Under the pieces are notes generated by a model. It was not told the origin of the DNA, searched no databases, and saw nothing but the letters and a program-made list of their open reading frames with translations. The translations under genes were made by a program, and so were the position numbers. A DNA stretch of 64,000 nt from positions 90,930,925 to 90,994,924 of the forward strand of contig OW240921.1 of assembly GCA_933207985.1 (NCBI GenBank). Reading direction: 5' to 3'. The stretch's first letter is position 1. Each line of letters starts with the position of its first letter. This document shows, piece by piece, positions 1 to 11,438 of this stretch. This DNA comes from Pelobates cultripes (lineage: Eukaryota; Chordata; Amphibia; Anura; Pelobatidae).

Positions 1-435
1 TGTGAACATATGTCATGGAAAAATACCTTACTATTATGAATCTGTAAAAATCTGATCTTGAAATTTATTGGCATTTGTAGATATATCCTCTTGGGCTCTT
101 TACAATAGTAGAAAAGTTGGAAATATTTCTGTTACTGGAAAAACTAATTGTTGGGGTAGTTTGATAGGCCCCATACATAACCAAGAATATCTGGGTTTGA
201 TAGCTAAGTACAAAGCATCAGGGACAGTATATTTAAGTGGATCTATCATGTTTAATTAAAAACAAGGAGAATAAAAATTCACACACAATAGTGAAAAAAA
301 CAAATGTGGGGGTAAAAACATAACTAGAATATACCCTTTTCCACGGATATTGTAGACAGCAAGATTCTGCTAAATCTTTATTATACATAAAACCATAAAT
401 CTACAATACAAATATCACAAAATAGCGTAATATAT
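1..435. other. No recognisable feature
   Basis: AT-rich sequence with no gene, repeat end or structured RNA that I can recognise. The short open frame near its start has no family signature. Confidence 0.4.
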
Positions 436-783
436 AAACATAGAAACATAGAATGTGACGGCAGATAAGAACCAATCGTCACATCTAGTCTGCCCAATTT
501 TCTAAATACTTTCATTAGTCCCTAGTCTTATCTTATAGTTAGGATAGCCTTATGCCTACCCCACGTATGCTTAAACTCCTTTACTGTGTTAACCTCTACC
601 ACTTCAGCTGGAAGGCTATTCCATGCATCCACTACCCTCTCAGTAAAGTAATACTTCCTGATATTATTTTTAAACCTTTGTCCCTCTAATTTAAGACTGT
701 GTCCTCTTATTGTGGTAGTTTTTCTTCTTTTAAATATAGTCTCTGCCTTTACTGTGTTGATTCCCTTTATGTATTTAGAAAAC
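436..783 (-). mobile_element. CR1-like LINE, 3' end fragment
   Basis: Read on the minus strand this is the last part of a CR1-type ORF2 plus the 3' tail. The plus strand opens with the complement of the tail (repeated ATAGAAACATAGAA), the octamer-like CR1 3' repeat. It matches the longer copies at 6079-6754 and 32230-33203 almost base for base (the block giving AFHAWNSLP-type residues). The fragment is 5'-truncated, stops near the AAAAC at 783, and cannot encode a working protein. Confidence 0.8.
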
Positions 784-1140
784 GTATTTTAAACTATGAT
801 GTTTTCTTTAAGCTAAATGAGATTACTGGGGTGGCCATGAATAGAATGACATCTAGACCTGTTTGAGTTACCTCACCTAAACTTTTAATATGTATAAATA
901 TGTAAATATTTAATAAAGATCTTTCCATTGATATTCTTGCATCTTTTTGTTGACGTGTAATTGTTTTAAGAGCTATTTGGAGAGAATAAGTGACTAATTT
1001 TAAATATGTTTATTTGTTTTCTCATCTTGCTTTATCAACAAAATGCCATACCATCATGACTGGGGTGGGGGTACTTAACCCTCTTATCCCCCACTGGATT
1101 CTCAATGAATCAATCTAACCTGCTTCCTACACCCATTGCT
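784..1140. other. No recognisable feature
   Basis: AT-rich DNA with no supported coding region or repeat boundary. Confidence 0.4.
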
Positions 1141-1284
1141 GGGAGGCACCAGACTTTGTATGTACATGGTTAGATGACATGTCCATGCTAAAAATTCTGT
1201 CTTCTTGCATGGCCCTTGCCTCTGGAGTTTGAAGACCTTGGGTTGACAAGATGTTACAGTGTTATTATATGTGAAATTTACTTC
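1141..1284 (-). repeat. Dispersed repeat, inverted partner of 63860-64000
   Basis: The reverse complement of this stretch recurs at the far right end of the window with only about a dozen differences over roughly 140 bases, so it belongs to a dispersed family. Shared landmarks are the GGGAGGCAC edge, CATGGTTAGATGA-like block and TTGGGTTGACAAGATGTTAC. I do not recognise the family. The 154-codon minus-strand frame over 1102-1566 has no domain signature and is not called as a gene. Confidence 0.6.
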
Positions 1285-1625
1285 AGACCCAATTAGAATA
1301 AAAAAACAATATATACTGGGTAAGTGGGTTAATGCACTCACAAAAGTAAATAGGTAGTAAATAGGTAGTAGGCAGAACACAACATCAAGTTGTTTTGGAG
1401 TCTTCCTTCTTCTGAAACTCTGTTCCACAGTCACAAATATAAAGGAAAAAAACATATATAACAGCTTTAAATTATCATTGCACTCACAAAATTCTAGTAG
1501 AAAAAGACACATCAAACATAAGCTGCAAATGTTGCTGGAGAGTCTTCTGGTGGTATCCCCGACCAAATAGCCAGTAAGAAGTGCTAAAAGACACTATAAA
1601 ACTTCAAACTTATGTAAAAAGTTAG

Positions 1626-1668
1626 CCCTACGCATTTTGTCCGCCAATGCGCGGAATTCCTCAGGGGG
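1626..1668 (-). ncRNA. Hammerhead-ribozyme-like remnant
   Basis: On the minus strand an intact CTGAGGA box (hammerhead consensus CTGANGA) is followed by a stem TCCGC/GCGGA with a short loop and then CAAAATGCG where CGAAACGCG is expected. The arrangement is that of type I hammerheads known from Penelope-like elements. The altered GAAA box suggests it is inactive. Function is inferred from motif order only. Confidence 0.45.
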
Positions 1669-1682
1669 ACCAAAATTGGTCT

Positions 1683-2157
1683 AGCAGTGATAAGTCCAAG
1701 TTTTTTCTTGTTTTTCTGTATTAAAACTTTCTTCTTTCAATAGAAACATTGTCTTCAAGTTATTGTTATGTAAGTGTTGAGATTATATAAAATCACGGAT
1801 TTTACTTAAAAAAAGTTTTACCTGATGTGTCACTTGATTAATGGCAGAGATCAGCCAACACTTAAGTTCCATACATTTAGTATATAGAAAAAGGAGGAGG
1901 TTTCGCAGTATATAAAGCTATTTAAATTCAATTTACACAAGATGATACATTTATCTTTCTAAAATGTTCCTGCATTGCCGAATATATCATTTAAGAAAAT
2001 CCAACTGCTCATGGGGATTCTGTTCATTACAATTCAATGATAGACCACTAGAACTCTACCTTGTCACTTGTAAGTTGATTTTACTTTTGTTTCTAATTTC
2101 CTCATTTTCAGCCAATGTCTGAAATCTCCTTTAGATCCAAACATTATGCACTCCTGC
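1683..2157. other. No recognisable feature
   Basis: AT-rich, no gene or repeat edge recognised before the TTAA of the next MITE. Confidence 0.4.
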
Positions 2158-2674
2158 TTAAAGGGACACTATAGGCCCAAAAGTAACTTTAACTTAATGA
2201 AGCGGTTTTGGCCCCTGCAGTCTCACTGCTCAATTCTCTGCCATTTAGTAGTTACATCACCTCGTTTATGCAGCCCTGGTCACACCTCCCTGTATGTGAC
2301 TTGCACAGTCTTCCTAAACACTTCCTGTAAAGAGAGATCTATTGTTTACACTTCCTTTATTGCACCATATGTTTAATTTAGAATTGCTTATCTCCTCCAC
2401 TGTTAAGAGCTCGCTAGACCTTGCAGGAGCCTTCTGTGTGTGATTAAAGCTCAATTTATGGAACAGGAGATAAAAATGAAGCAAGTTAACATCTGAAAGA
2501 AAATAAAATCATGTTTTTCATACAGGCTACGTGAGACACAGCCAAGGGAGGTGTGGCTAAGGCTGCATAAAATTTAACTCCTAAATGGCCTTGATACTGC
2601 AAGGGCATGATCTATACAGAAAAAAACTGCTTCATTAAGCTAAAATTGTTTTGATGCATACAGTTTCCCTTTAA
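2158..2674. mobile_element. T2/Kolobok-type MITE, family A
   Basis: Bounded by TTAA on both sides with termini AGGGACACTATAGG and the complement of AGGGAAACTG. TTAA target duplication plus AGGR-like ends is the signature of T2 MITEs described from Xenopus. Internal landmarks (CTCAATTCTCTGCCATT, the CACACCTCCCTG block) recur at 4083-4634 and 59931-61184, so this is one family. It has no coding capacity and would need a transposase supplied in trans. Confidence 0.8.
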
Positions 2675-2994
2675 CTCATTATTTTATCCCCAAGATGTTT
2701 CTATTTATTTAATGGAGAAGGTCAGAGCCTCAGCAATTACTACTACCATTGCTATGCTCATCCTCTCTGCACTCTATTTTCATTTTGAAAATCTTTTTAT
2801 TATCTTTCTCCATTTAATAGATTTGTCGTGCATTGTATTTTATGAAGAAAAACATCAAACATGGGACAAAAAGGGTTATCAAATGGAAACAGAGTCACCC
2901 GTGTAATACAGTTGTCGCATGCAACATTTATTCACTATGAATAAAATGGGATATACGTTTGAATCTAATATTTTTACAGCTAATATGTAAAGTT
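2675..2994. other. No recognisable feature
   Basis: A 64-codon frame is present but has no recognisable domain. Nothing else is supported. Confidence 0.4.
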
Positions 2995-3504
2995 ATAAAG
3001 GACCACTATAGTCACCCAGACCACTTCAGCTCAATGAAGTGGTCTGGGTGCCAGGTCCCCCAGGTTTTAACCCTTTAGATGTAAACATAGCAGTTTCAGA
3101 GAATTTTACATTGCAGGATTTCAGAGAGTTTTACATTGCAGGATTAATCCAGCCTCTTCCTGACAGCCGCTAGAGGTGCTCCTGCAACGCTGAATGCGAA
3201 AATTGCATTCAGCGTGCAGAACGTCCATAGGAAAGCATTGACAAATGCTTTCCTATGGGCGTTTTTAATGCGCGTGCGGCTCTGGCCGCGCATGCGCATT
3301 CTGCTTCACTCGGGAGCTGACGTCGGAGTAAGAGGAGAGGTCACGAGTGCCGAGGGAGCCCGGCGCTGGATTAAAGTAAGTAGCTGAAGGGGTTTTAACC
3401 CCTTCAGCACCAAGGGAGGGGGGCCCTGAGGGTGAGAAAGACCTAAGGGTTATATAGTGTCAGGAAAACTAGTTTGTTTTCCTGACATTATAGTGATCCT
3501 TTAA
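2995..3504. mobile_element. T2/Kolobok-type MITE, family B
   Basis: Starts AAAGGACCACTATAG and ends with the complement, CTATAATGTCAGG-type, running into TTAA at 3501. The left TTAA has decayed to ATAA. A subterminal hairpin GACCACTTCAGCTC/AATGAAGTGGTC sits just inside the left end, as in the copies at 18781 and 28797. It carries a 30-bp tandem duplication (ATTTCAGAGA-TTTTACATTGCAGG) near 3090-3145. Confidence 0.8.
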
Positions 3505-4082
3505 GGCTCCTCTATTATACCTTATAAATTATACTTTTCAAAAAGCTAACACATCCTGTATCATCAAGAGAATCTGGTCTTTTGTGTGCACATAAAGGAT
3601 ATTAACTAACTACAAAGCATTAATTTGTTTTATGATCTACATCTTAGTCATTTCTGTCAGTTTTGGCTGACACAAGTCTACATTTGCAGGATAAGCAAAA
3701 GGCAATGCCAAACTTTATACTAGAACTTTCAAGAGACAGTTTGGTACACAGCATTACAAGGTCTGTCTTATTGAAGATACAATCAAAATGGGACTGCAAT
3801 AAATATCAATGTTAATTATCCCAAAGATCTTTCTGCATTGATATTGAGCAAATTTAGAGTGCAAGTATTCTCCATGAGGTTCTAGTTACAGTTAGAAATG
3901 AAACAATTTAACAATATAAAAAAAAAAATTAAAATAGAATAAACAGTACAAACAACCCCCATTTTGCCTGTCAAAATAAAGTCATATTGTATTATGTAAA
4001 AAAACTTGAGAGGATCAGCTATTATATGCAAGTTTTGTAATTTTTTTACATGCCTTTCTTAAACATAGAAACGTAGCAATGC
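3505..4082. other. No recognisable feature
   Basis: AT-rich spacer between two MITEs; nothing supported. Confidence 0.4.
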
Positions 4083-4634
4083 TTAAAGGCACCAAGGCAA
4101 CTTTAGCTTAACAAAGCTGTTTTAGTGTAAAGATCACGCCCCTGAAGTCTCACTGATCAATTATCTGCCATTAGGTAGGAGTTAAATCACTTTGTTTATA
4201 CAGCTCTAGTCACACCTCCCTGCATGTGACTTGCGTAACCTTCCTAAACACTTCCTGAAAAGGAACCAAAATATTTTATGTTCCTTTATTGCACAGTCTG
4301 TTTATTCTAGAATGTCTTATCTCCTGTCCTGTTAATAGCCTTGTAGACCCTGCTGGAGCCTCATGTGTATGACTAACGTTCCATTTACACAGTCAGAGAT
4401 AAAAACATCTAAAGAAAGTTAACATCTGATTGAAAATGAAACCATTTTTTTTTCATGCAGGCTGTGGGAGTCCCAGCCAAGAGAAGTGTGGCTAGGGCTG
4501 CGTAAACAGAAACAAAAGTCATTTAACTCCTAAGCGGCAGAGAATTGAACAGTCAGACTGAATAGGGCACGATCTATACACTCAAACTGCATAATTAAGC
4601 TAAAGTTGTTTTGATCCTTACAGTATCCATTTAA
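4083..4634. mobile_element. T2/Kolobok-type MITE, family A
   Basis: TTAA at 4083 and 4631 flank ends AAGGCACCAAGG and the complement of AATGGATACTG. The interior follows the same order of blocks as 2158-2674, with more divergence, so this is an older or different subfamily member. Confidence 0.75.
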
Positions 4635-5511
4635 TTATCATGACACCACAACAATACATATTTTGCTCTGCATATATATACTATATTATATCTATGCAAT
4701 ATACAAATAAGGCACTTGTAGGCCTACTTAGTAAAAGTTATTTATTTAAAAAAAACACAATGCTCTTACCATAAATAAGACCTCAATGTGATGTTTGTAA
4801 ATGTGATGTTATGAAACTGAGCTTTTTATATGCAGAATTAAAAAAAAAATCTCTTAAAGGATACTTCAACCTTTTTTATGCATGATACCAATATGCCCCC
4901 TTGCACTTTATAGGGTTATTTACATTTAATTCCCCTTAGATCTCAATATTTTAGCATCATTCCCCATAATTCCCCGTAGATCTCAATATTTTATGGTAAA
5001 TGGTGATAGTCCCAGAAATATATCTTATAAAATGGCAAATAATTATCTTCAGTCCAGTATATAGAGAACAAAGAATCTGCTTACAATCTCCTATTACAGT
5101 CTAAAGCAAATGAGGCATATTCTATATTTGAATACAATGAATATCGAGAGGAACATACTATCCAATGTGTTACAGAGCTCAAAATGATAATAAAAATTCT
5201 ACCCTTTTTCAAAGCCTGTAAACTCAACAAATAAACCATAGTAGAATAAACAAAAGATGCGCCATCTGATAATGATAAACATACTAGTAAGGATCCAGTG
5301 TTTGCCTATAACTCCATGAAAAACAGATGTAGGCAGAGAGGCAGATGGAATGGATGACTTGGAGAAGGACACTTTGGTAATGTGGGAAGCACAATACAAA
5401 AATGAAAACATGTTGATTGGAGGTAAAAATGAAGGTATGTAGAAACGATAAGAGTCCAGCTTGAAAGATGGAGTTAAATTTAACTACAGTTGTTCTGGTA
5501 TCTATCTATAC
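4635..5511. other. Mostly unrecognised; short tandem duplication
   Basis: A block containing TTCCCC-TAGATCTCAATATTTTA is duplicated in tandem at about 4920-4995. Otherwise no gene or repeat end is recognised. Confidence 0.4.
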
Positions 5512-7013
5512 CAGGGGTAGGCAACCTTTTAGCAGCACTGTGCCGATATAGGATTGTGATGTCCCGTAGCGTGCCGGTCCTATTTTTTTTTTTTTTTTTA
5601 ATTGAGGTGTGTATGCTGCCGTATTCTGCTTGTGTTATTTATACTGTAATTTCTCTGTATCATTGTATTTGTGCGTATATGAGCTATTACATTGTATATG
5701 TTCACGAGTAGATTGTGGTATCGTGTATGATACATATGAATGTGGGCTGTGTATGGGGGCTGCTTGTGGAATTGTGTGTGTGGATGGATATGTCACATTG
5801 TGTGTTTAGTAGTGTGTGTATGTGTGGGGGCTGCTTGGGGTATTGCATGTGAGAGGCTGCATGTGGGGTTGTGTGCATGTATGTGGATTGTTAGTGGTGT
5901 TGAGTTTGTGCAGATTGTGTATATGTTTGTGCGGATTGTGTATATGTTTGTGTGTGGGCTGTCCGTATTATTTGTATGAGGGGAGGATCTTTCTGCATTT
6001 CTGTGTATATCTAGCAGTGTGGGTGGCTTCCCTGGGTTCCAGTGGGGACCATGTTGGCCAGGTACAGGTCAAGGACAGAAACATAAACATAGAAACATAG
6101 AATGTGACGGCAGATAAGAACCATTCGGCCCATCTAGTCTGCCCAATTTTCTAAATACTTTCATTAGTCCCTAGCCTTATCTTATAGTTAGGATAGCCTT
6201 ATGCCTATACTACGCATGCTTAAACTCCTTTACTGTGTTAACCTCTACCACTTCAGCTGGAAGGCTATTCCATGCATCCACTACCCTCTCAGTAAAGTAA
6301 TACTTCCTGATATTTTTTTTAAACCTTTGTCCCTCTAATTTAAGACTATGTCCTCTTGTTGTGGTAGTTTTTCTTCTTTTAAATATAGTCTCCTCCTTTA
6401 CTGTGTTGATTCCCTTTATATATTTAAATGTTTCTATCATATCCCCCCTGTCTCGTCTTTCCTCCAAGCTATACATGTTAAGATCCTTTAACCTTTCCTG
6501 GTAAGTTTTATCCCGCAATCCATGAACCAGTTTAGTAGCCCTTCTCTGAACCCTCTCTAAGGTATCAATATCCTTCTGAAGATACGGTCTCCAGTACTGT
6601 GTACAATACTCCAAGTGAGGTCTCACCAGTGTTCTGTACAATGGCATGAGCACTTCCCTCTTTCTACTGCTAATACCTCTCCCTATACAACCAAGCATTC
6701 TGCTAGCATTTCCTGCTGCTCTATTACATTGTCTGCCTACCTTTAAGTCATCAAGGACAGGAGCTGCAACAACAACTGCGAGCTGCTCTACTACAGTGTA
6801 GATTCCCATTCACAAGTGCTGGAATGAAGTGCTCTGAGATCACTTCCTCTATGTGCTGCAATGCATAAATTGAGGATTGTTCTTCACTACCTCTTTGAAT
6901 TAGCAGATATCTGAAGTTTTACTGGGACTCCTGATAGGCCAGAGCCTGTTTGGCTCTGGCAGCCTTGAGTGCCGTGCAAAGGCACCTTGAGTGCCGTAGG
7001 TTGCCTTCCCCTG
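5512..7013. mobile_element. hAT non-autonomous element carrying a CR1 insertion
   Basis: Ends are CAGGGGTAGGCAACC on the left and its near complement GGTTGCCTTCCCCTG on the right, a typical hAT inverted repeat. Flanking 8-mers ATCTATAC (5504-5511) and GTCTAAAC (7014-7021) match at 6 of 8 positions. The left half has a T-run and a TG-rich stretch (5690-5960) that produces several meaningless open frames. A CR1 fragment has inserted at 6079-6754. No transposase is present. Confidence 0.8.
6079..6754 (-). pseudogene. CR1-like LINE, ORF2 C-terminal fragment
   Basis: The minus strand encodes the last part of a CR1-clade ORF2, downstream of the reverse-transcriptase catalytic core: residues include [30 protein letters not shown] and VVDAWNSLPAEV, the conserved C-terminal block of CR1 proteins. 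It begins at DDLKVGRQCNRAAGNA and runs to the 3' tail, which on the plus strand is ATAGAAACATAGAA at about 6085. The element is 5'-truncated, lacking endonuclease and catalytic motifs, and is dead on arrival. It sits inside the hAT at 5512-7013 and so is younger than it. The frame is almost unbroken, which points to a fairly recent insertion. Confidence 0.88.
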
Positions 7014-7250
7014 GTCTAAACCATGCCCCTACAAGATTTGCTCTGTAAACAATGCCTTTTCAGTTGCTTAGAGACACCTCCAGTGGCAACTCCTTTGCTG
7101 GAGATGCTAAACTTTGCCCATAGAGATGCATTGATTAAATGTGTCTTTATGAGGAGATGTTGATTGGCCAGGCTGGCATTTGTCCCGTCCCCGCTCTGTC
7201 TTCTTGACGATCTCAGCCAATCCAATGCTTTTCCTATGTGCATATCAACA
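7014..7250. repeat. Partial T2-type MITE interior
   Basis: The blocks GAGATG-TGATTGGCCAGG and CTCAGCCAATCC also occur in order in the MITE at 55586-56182. No intact TTAA end is seen, so this is a fragment into which the preceding hAT may have inserted. Confidence 0.5.
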
Positions 7251-8475
7251 ATGAAGAATAATTAATGTGAATATATGTCAACTAATCAAAATTTCTAATT
7301 GGGTCTGAAGTTAAGAAAGAGATAAATTAAGAAAGACATTAAGAAAGAGATATACTGCTGGAGCCATTTGTAGGCCAACAACACATTTAAATGCAATTAA
7401 TTAAATTCTTATGTACAGATTTTTAAGTAAAATATTCTCTAAATAATAGCACTATTATCTCAAAAGTATTAAACAAAAAATCATAAATAAGTAAACACAA
7501 TAAACAAAAAACTTGTAAGTAATAAGTCTATGTTAAGTTTATGCCCAGGAAAATTATAATTTCACAATATTTATGACATAAAATGAACTATGCGAATCGA
7601 ACAATTACTCATTTAATGGGTAGATTCAAATAGCAAGTATTTTAAATGTTGCTACATTTTTCATTCATGATATTTCTTTTTGCACAAGTGAAAATGCATT
7701 TATTATTAGATTTTCTACAAGCCAAAGTTAACACATCCTGGCGAGGATTGTAACCGTCTGATTTAAGATGTGTGAATTTATACTTCTTTTAAAAAAATGA
7801 CAACTTGCTTTATTATCCAATATTTCCTGTGTGTTTGTGCATCCTCCAGAATTATCAGCTCCAAAGATTTAGAGCTTAGGTAAACTATGTTATTAAGACA
7901 AGACCAACACATTTCTATCTTAAAACTCTGACAGTCAAACTGTTGGTATCAGCTATTGATTTGCAAATTATATATTTTTAAAAAATAATTAAGAATGAAG
8001 ATTTAAGATATGAATGCAGAGATGAGTGTTTTATATCTATACCTCTGCAATGACATATTCGTTCTAAGAAATGACACAGAGTTTCTGACACAAACCTGCC
8101 AAGATCTGATTCACTATATGGAGTTCCATGTAAAGAGGTTAAGATTCCAACATTGAATTGGCTGACAAACGGAACACATGAACAGTTAGTTAGTCATTCT
8201 GGACGCTTCAAATACAACACATCATACTGGTAATTAACAACTGAAAATGGATATCAAATTAAGGCCATGGTCATTTTGAAAGTTTTAAAGATTTTTTTTT
8301 TATATATATATATATTTCTTACATATCACCTAAACAACAGTTAACTCATTTCATTGACTTCTTGAATTGTTTCTAAAAAAAAAAAAGGTTTGGGATTTTT
8401 TTCCAACAGGTTTGAATCATTTGAAAAGATTATTCAAAAATGTAAAATTTTAGACCTAAATCCTATATTTAATAG

Positions 8476-8482
<7 letters not shown>
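7251..8482. other. No recognisable feature
   Basis: AT-rich, no coding signature, no repeat end. Could be unique host sequence. Confidence 0.4.

Positions 8483-8537
<55 letters not shown>
8483..8537. repeat. (TA)n microsatellite
   Basis: Uninterrupted TA dinucleotides. The Tyr/Ile open frames over it are artefacts. Confidence 0.95.
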
Positions 8538-8543
<6 letters not shown>

Positions 8544-8604
8544 TTTTAAAACTTTACTTTCTCACCCCTCTAGTTGGTATTTTTGTGTTTTCCTCATTTC
8601 CTCA

Positions 8605-9629
8605 TTCTCAGGTCCTTTACCAGAGGCCTGGGAGTCTGAAAGTTCTGCGCTGTATCCTAGATGTTCCTAGAACTCTTCTGGACAGGATGTCAAATGTCTC
8701 ACCTGGAATCTGTTGAAGCCACTACCCCAACTTGGGAGTTACTGCCCCAAGTGCTCCTATCACAACTGGACAACTGCCTTCACTTTCCACATCTTTCTAG
8801 CTCCTCTTTTAGGCCTTGGTATTTGTCCACCTTCTCATGTTCCTTTTTCCTGATATTATGGTCACAGGATATTGCCACATCCACCACTACTGTGACCTTT
8901 CATGCCTTTTCTACCACCATGATGTCAGGTTATTTGACCAGTACTTGCTTGTCTTTCTGGATCTGAAAGTGCCACAGGATTGTAGCTCAGTCATTCCCAA
9001 CTACCCTTCGTGGTATCTACCATCTCAACTTAGGCAGGCCCAGACCAAACCTGTGCAGAGATCTTTGATGAAGGCTCTTAGTTTCTTGCTGAGCTTGTAT
9101 AGAGAGAGAAGCATTCCAGTAACCATGTGTGTGGCATTGTGTCAATCCAGGTTTTGTACAGATTGGTATGTCTGACCTTAGAATCCCATGTGATTGCTTG
9201 GTCTAACAGCAGTAGATGTTTTGATAATCTGGTGCTATTTCGAATCCGCTTCTATGAATTACTCATGTATTGGGTCATATGCCCATTGATCTTGGAGGCT
9301 ATGATGCCTGACAGGACCTTCCATGTTGTGGGGACGCATGTGATTGGTTAGTAGTTAGATGGTGTTGTTCCCTTGTAAGGGTCCTTCATGACCAGTATTG
9401 TTCTGCCTTGTGTTAGCCAGTCAGGGTTGGGAGCATGTTGTTAGTAGTTGGTTAATTTGTGCTGCAAGTCGTTCATTCAGCATTATTAGTTTCTTTATCC
9501 AGTAGGTGTGGATCAGGTTATGGCTGACCAACTCTTCATGTGGGCTACTCAGTGTTGGGTATCTCCCACTGTGATGGTAACTGGTGCCTGTTCTGGGAGC
9601 ATGAAGTGGTCTGCTTTGAGGTCTAGTAG
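8605..9629 (-). pseudogene. R4/R2-type LINE remnant, reverse-transcriptase part
   Basis: Minus-strand translation in shifting frames gives an order of blocks typical of R4/Dong/NeSL-type LINE proteins: a WIKKL-LNERLAAQINQ segment, then PDWLTQGRT, MKDPYKGTTPSNYRPITCL, a WIDY-like block with MPHTW, and finally PVVIGALGAVTPKL with a LGTSRI-like block. Those correspond to the entry, finger and palm regions and the late C-terminal segment. Many stops and frameshifts are present and part of the palm is deleted, so it is an ancient relic. It continues on the other side of a solo LTR at 10553. Clade assignment is from remembered motif order, so NeSL or another R2-group lineage is possible. Confidence 0.65.
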
Positions 9630-10552
9630 TGTCACATCCTGCTCTGTTCTGCAGAGATGTCTGGCCTTGGTTTCTGGTATCCAGTGCTCTTTTTACAATT
9701 CTTGTTTAGTTTTTCTTGGTTTTTCTGGTTTTCGATTCCATGTCTGGTTTTCTTTATGCTGGGTTTTCTGGGTTCTTTCCTGTATTCCGTTCCTGGAATT
9801 CCCAGTCTCCTGGATTCCTTTAAATGTTTGTTTTATGTTGCCACACCTGTTCCTTTTCCATTAATCCGTTTGTTTCAGTTGGTTCCTGCAGGCAGTTGTT
9901 CCAATTCATCTGCCCATTTCTTGCAGGTAAGTGCTATGTGTGTTTTATTATTGTTTATTTAGTCATGCATATCTAGGTACAAAGGTCCCACCTTAACTGG
10001 AGTACTTTGCCGCAGTTGGTGGGCTGCATACATCTTGACCATTCGTGTATGTCTAAATCTCCAATCTTTTTCATATATAGTACTTAGTTATGTCTCCTCT
10101 TGTTGTGCCTTGTATCTCTTGTCTTGTTTTATTTTGTCTTGTATTCCCAGTTCATGTACAGTCCTGTCCTGCCCTGTTCGGTTTTCCTCATGTCTTGTGT
10201 ACATGTTCTGGGTTCTGCTTTCTGTCCTGCTCCGGTTCTGGGTTCTCCTAGTTTTTTCTTGTTTTCTTGTTTGTTGCCTATTCTAGTCTTGCCTTGTTTC
10301 TAATATTGGATACATGTCTGCTGCAGAGCCTCCCTATAATGTTCCTGGGAGGTCTGCATATTGTCTTCTGGCACCTGGGATCCGCAGAAGCTGCATCATG
10401 GCCCTGGTATGTGGCCGCACAAACGCTGGTGCTCAACAACAGGGGGCGTGCGGTTACCCTGCACCTGGCCCTGCTAATCCATTTCCACACAGTAACTCCT
10501 AATATCAAGATCAGGCATACTGGGTCCCATCACCGGACCACCACCCATGACA
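9630..10552 (+). mobile_element. Solo LTR with AGTAG target duplication
   Basis: Starts TGTCACATCCTGCTC and ends CCACCCATGACA, i.e. TG...CA. The 5-bp direct repeat AGTAG flanks it exactly (9625-9629 and 10553-10557). A second copy of the same LTR lies at 26223-27123, with shared blocks such as TATGTGGCCGCACAAACGCT and TTCATATATAGTACTTAG. No internal retroviral or Gypsy coding sequence is attached, so it is a solo LTR left by recombination. The 5-bp duplication fits Ty3/Gypsy or some endogenous retroviruses; strand is arbitrary because no TATA or poly(A) site is decisive. Open frames in it (many F, L, S residues) are not genes. Confidence 0.85.
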
Positions 10553-10815
10553 AGTAGCCACTGGACCTTGGTGTTATGTGATGTTTCTTTCTCCCATATG
10601 TTCTTTCAGTACTGTTCAGTCTCTGCTTTGCATGGATCTTGGGTGGATATGTTGTGGTTAATCTGCAGCTGTGCATACACCTTGGATGGTTCTTCGGTCG
10701 AAATAGGGCATTTATTCTCTTAGTGTCTGCTTCACTGGTATATCTTCTCAGACTGGTTGCCAGTGCTATCAGCCTTTCCCTAGCTGTTTCTGGTATGGGT
10801 ATACTATTGTATATT
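10553..10815 (-). pseudogene. R4/R2-type LINE remnant, upstream part
   Basis: Continuation of the minus-strand LINE interrupted by the solo LTR. The translation contains RLIALATSLRR-like and TKRINALF-like segments that precede the WIKKL block in this protein family. It is heavily decayed, and the left boundary of the relic near 10815 is approximate. Confidence 0.55.
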
Positions 10816-11438
10816 TATTTGTGAGGTGTGAAAAGTAAAATTTAATGTAGAAAATAGCTTATCGTCCTCTATATTCTTCACTGGGTGCCTCCATCTTAGC
10901 TCAATGTCAGTCATTGTTATAAGCTCTTTCCTTTTCACCTGGTAGACAGCATAGAGAAGTCATACAGAGAAGAGAAGAAATTAAACAATGTTTCAGCACC
11001 AATGTTTGCTCTGGATTAGCCTTGCCTGAACTGGATTGTGATATAATTTGCTAAATATTTCATATAAATTTAAAAGAAAACTGAACATTTCTTGAAAAAA
11101 AGGTTGACACGAGTTAACAGAAGATTTTCAGTGTTTTATTCAACTATGTAAATTTATCTTAAGGAGGAATTTAAAGTTAAAGCACCACTATCACACTAGT
11201 TATACATACGAAAAAGTAGGGACTGCTTTTTATAGGACAGTGATCTTTGACAATCCTGACCTGAGTTGAAGAGGAATTTGTAGGCACTTTAATGGCTTTA
11301 TCTCATAACCCAGTCGATCAGTCGAAATGTCCCTCTAAGCAAAGTTTCATTTAAGTTGCAAAGCTATTTTACCCAGAACTATCAGCCAGTAGAATTCCAC
11401 AGGAAGGCACACTGCAGGCATCATGGATAGAGGAGAAC
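10816..11438. other. No recognisable feature
   Basis: AT-rich spacer. Contains ACTATCACACTAG near 11187, which recalls a T2 end but has no partner. Confidence 0.4.

Noticed and set aside
1102..1566. 154-codon minus-strand frame with hydrophobic segments
   Set aside because: No signal of a known family, no codon bias, and it includes a dispersed repeat. Likely chance in AT-rich DNA.
8476..8716. Tyr/Ile repeat protein
   Set aside because: Translation of a (TA)n microsatellite.
9508..10303. Hydrophobic, membrane-like frames (F, L, S, C rich)
   Set aside because: They lie in the solo LTR and come from TTCTTGGTTTTCTGG-type sequence.
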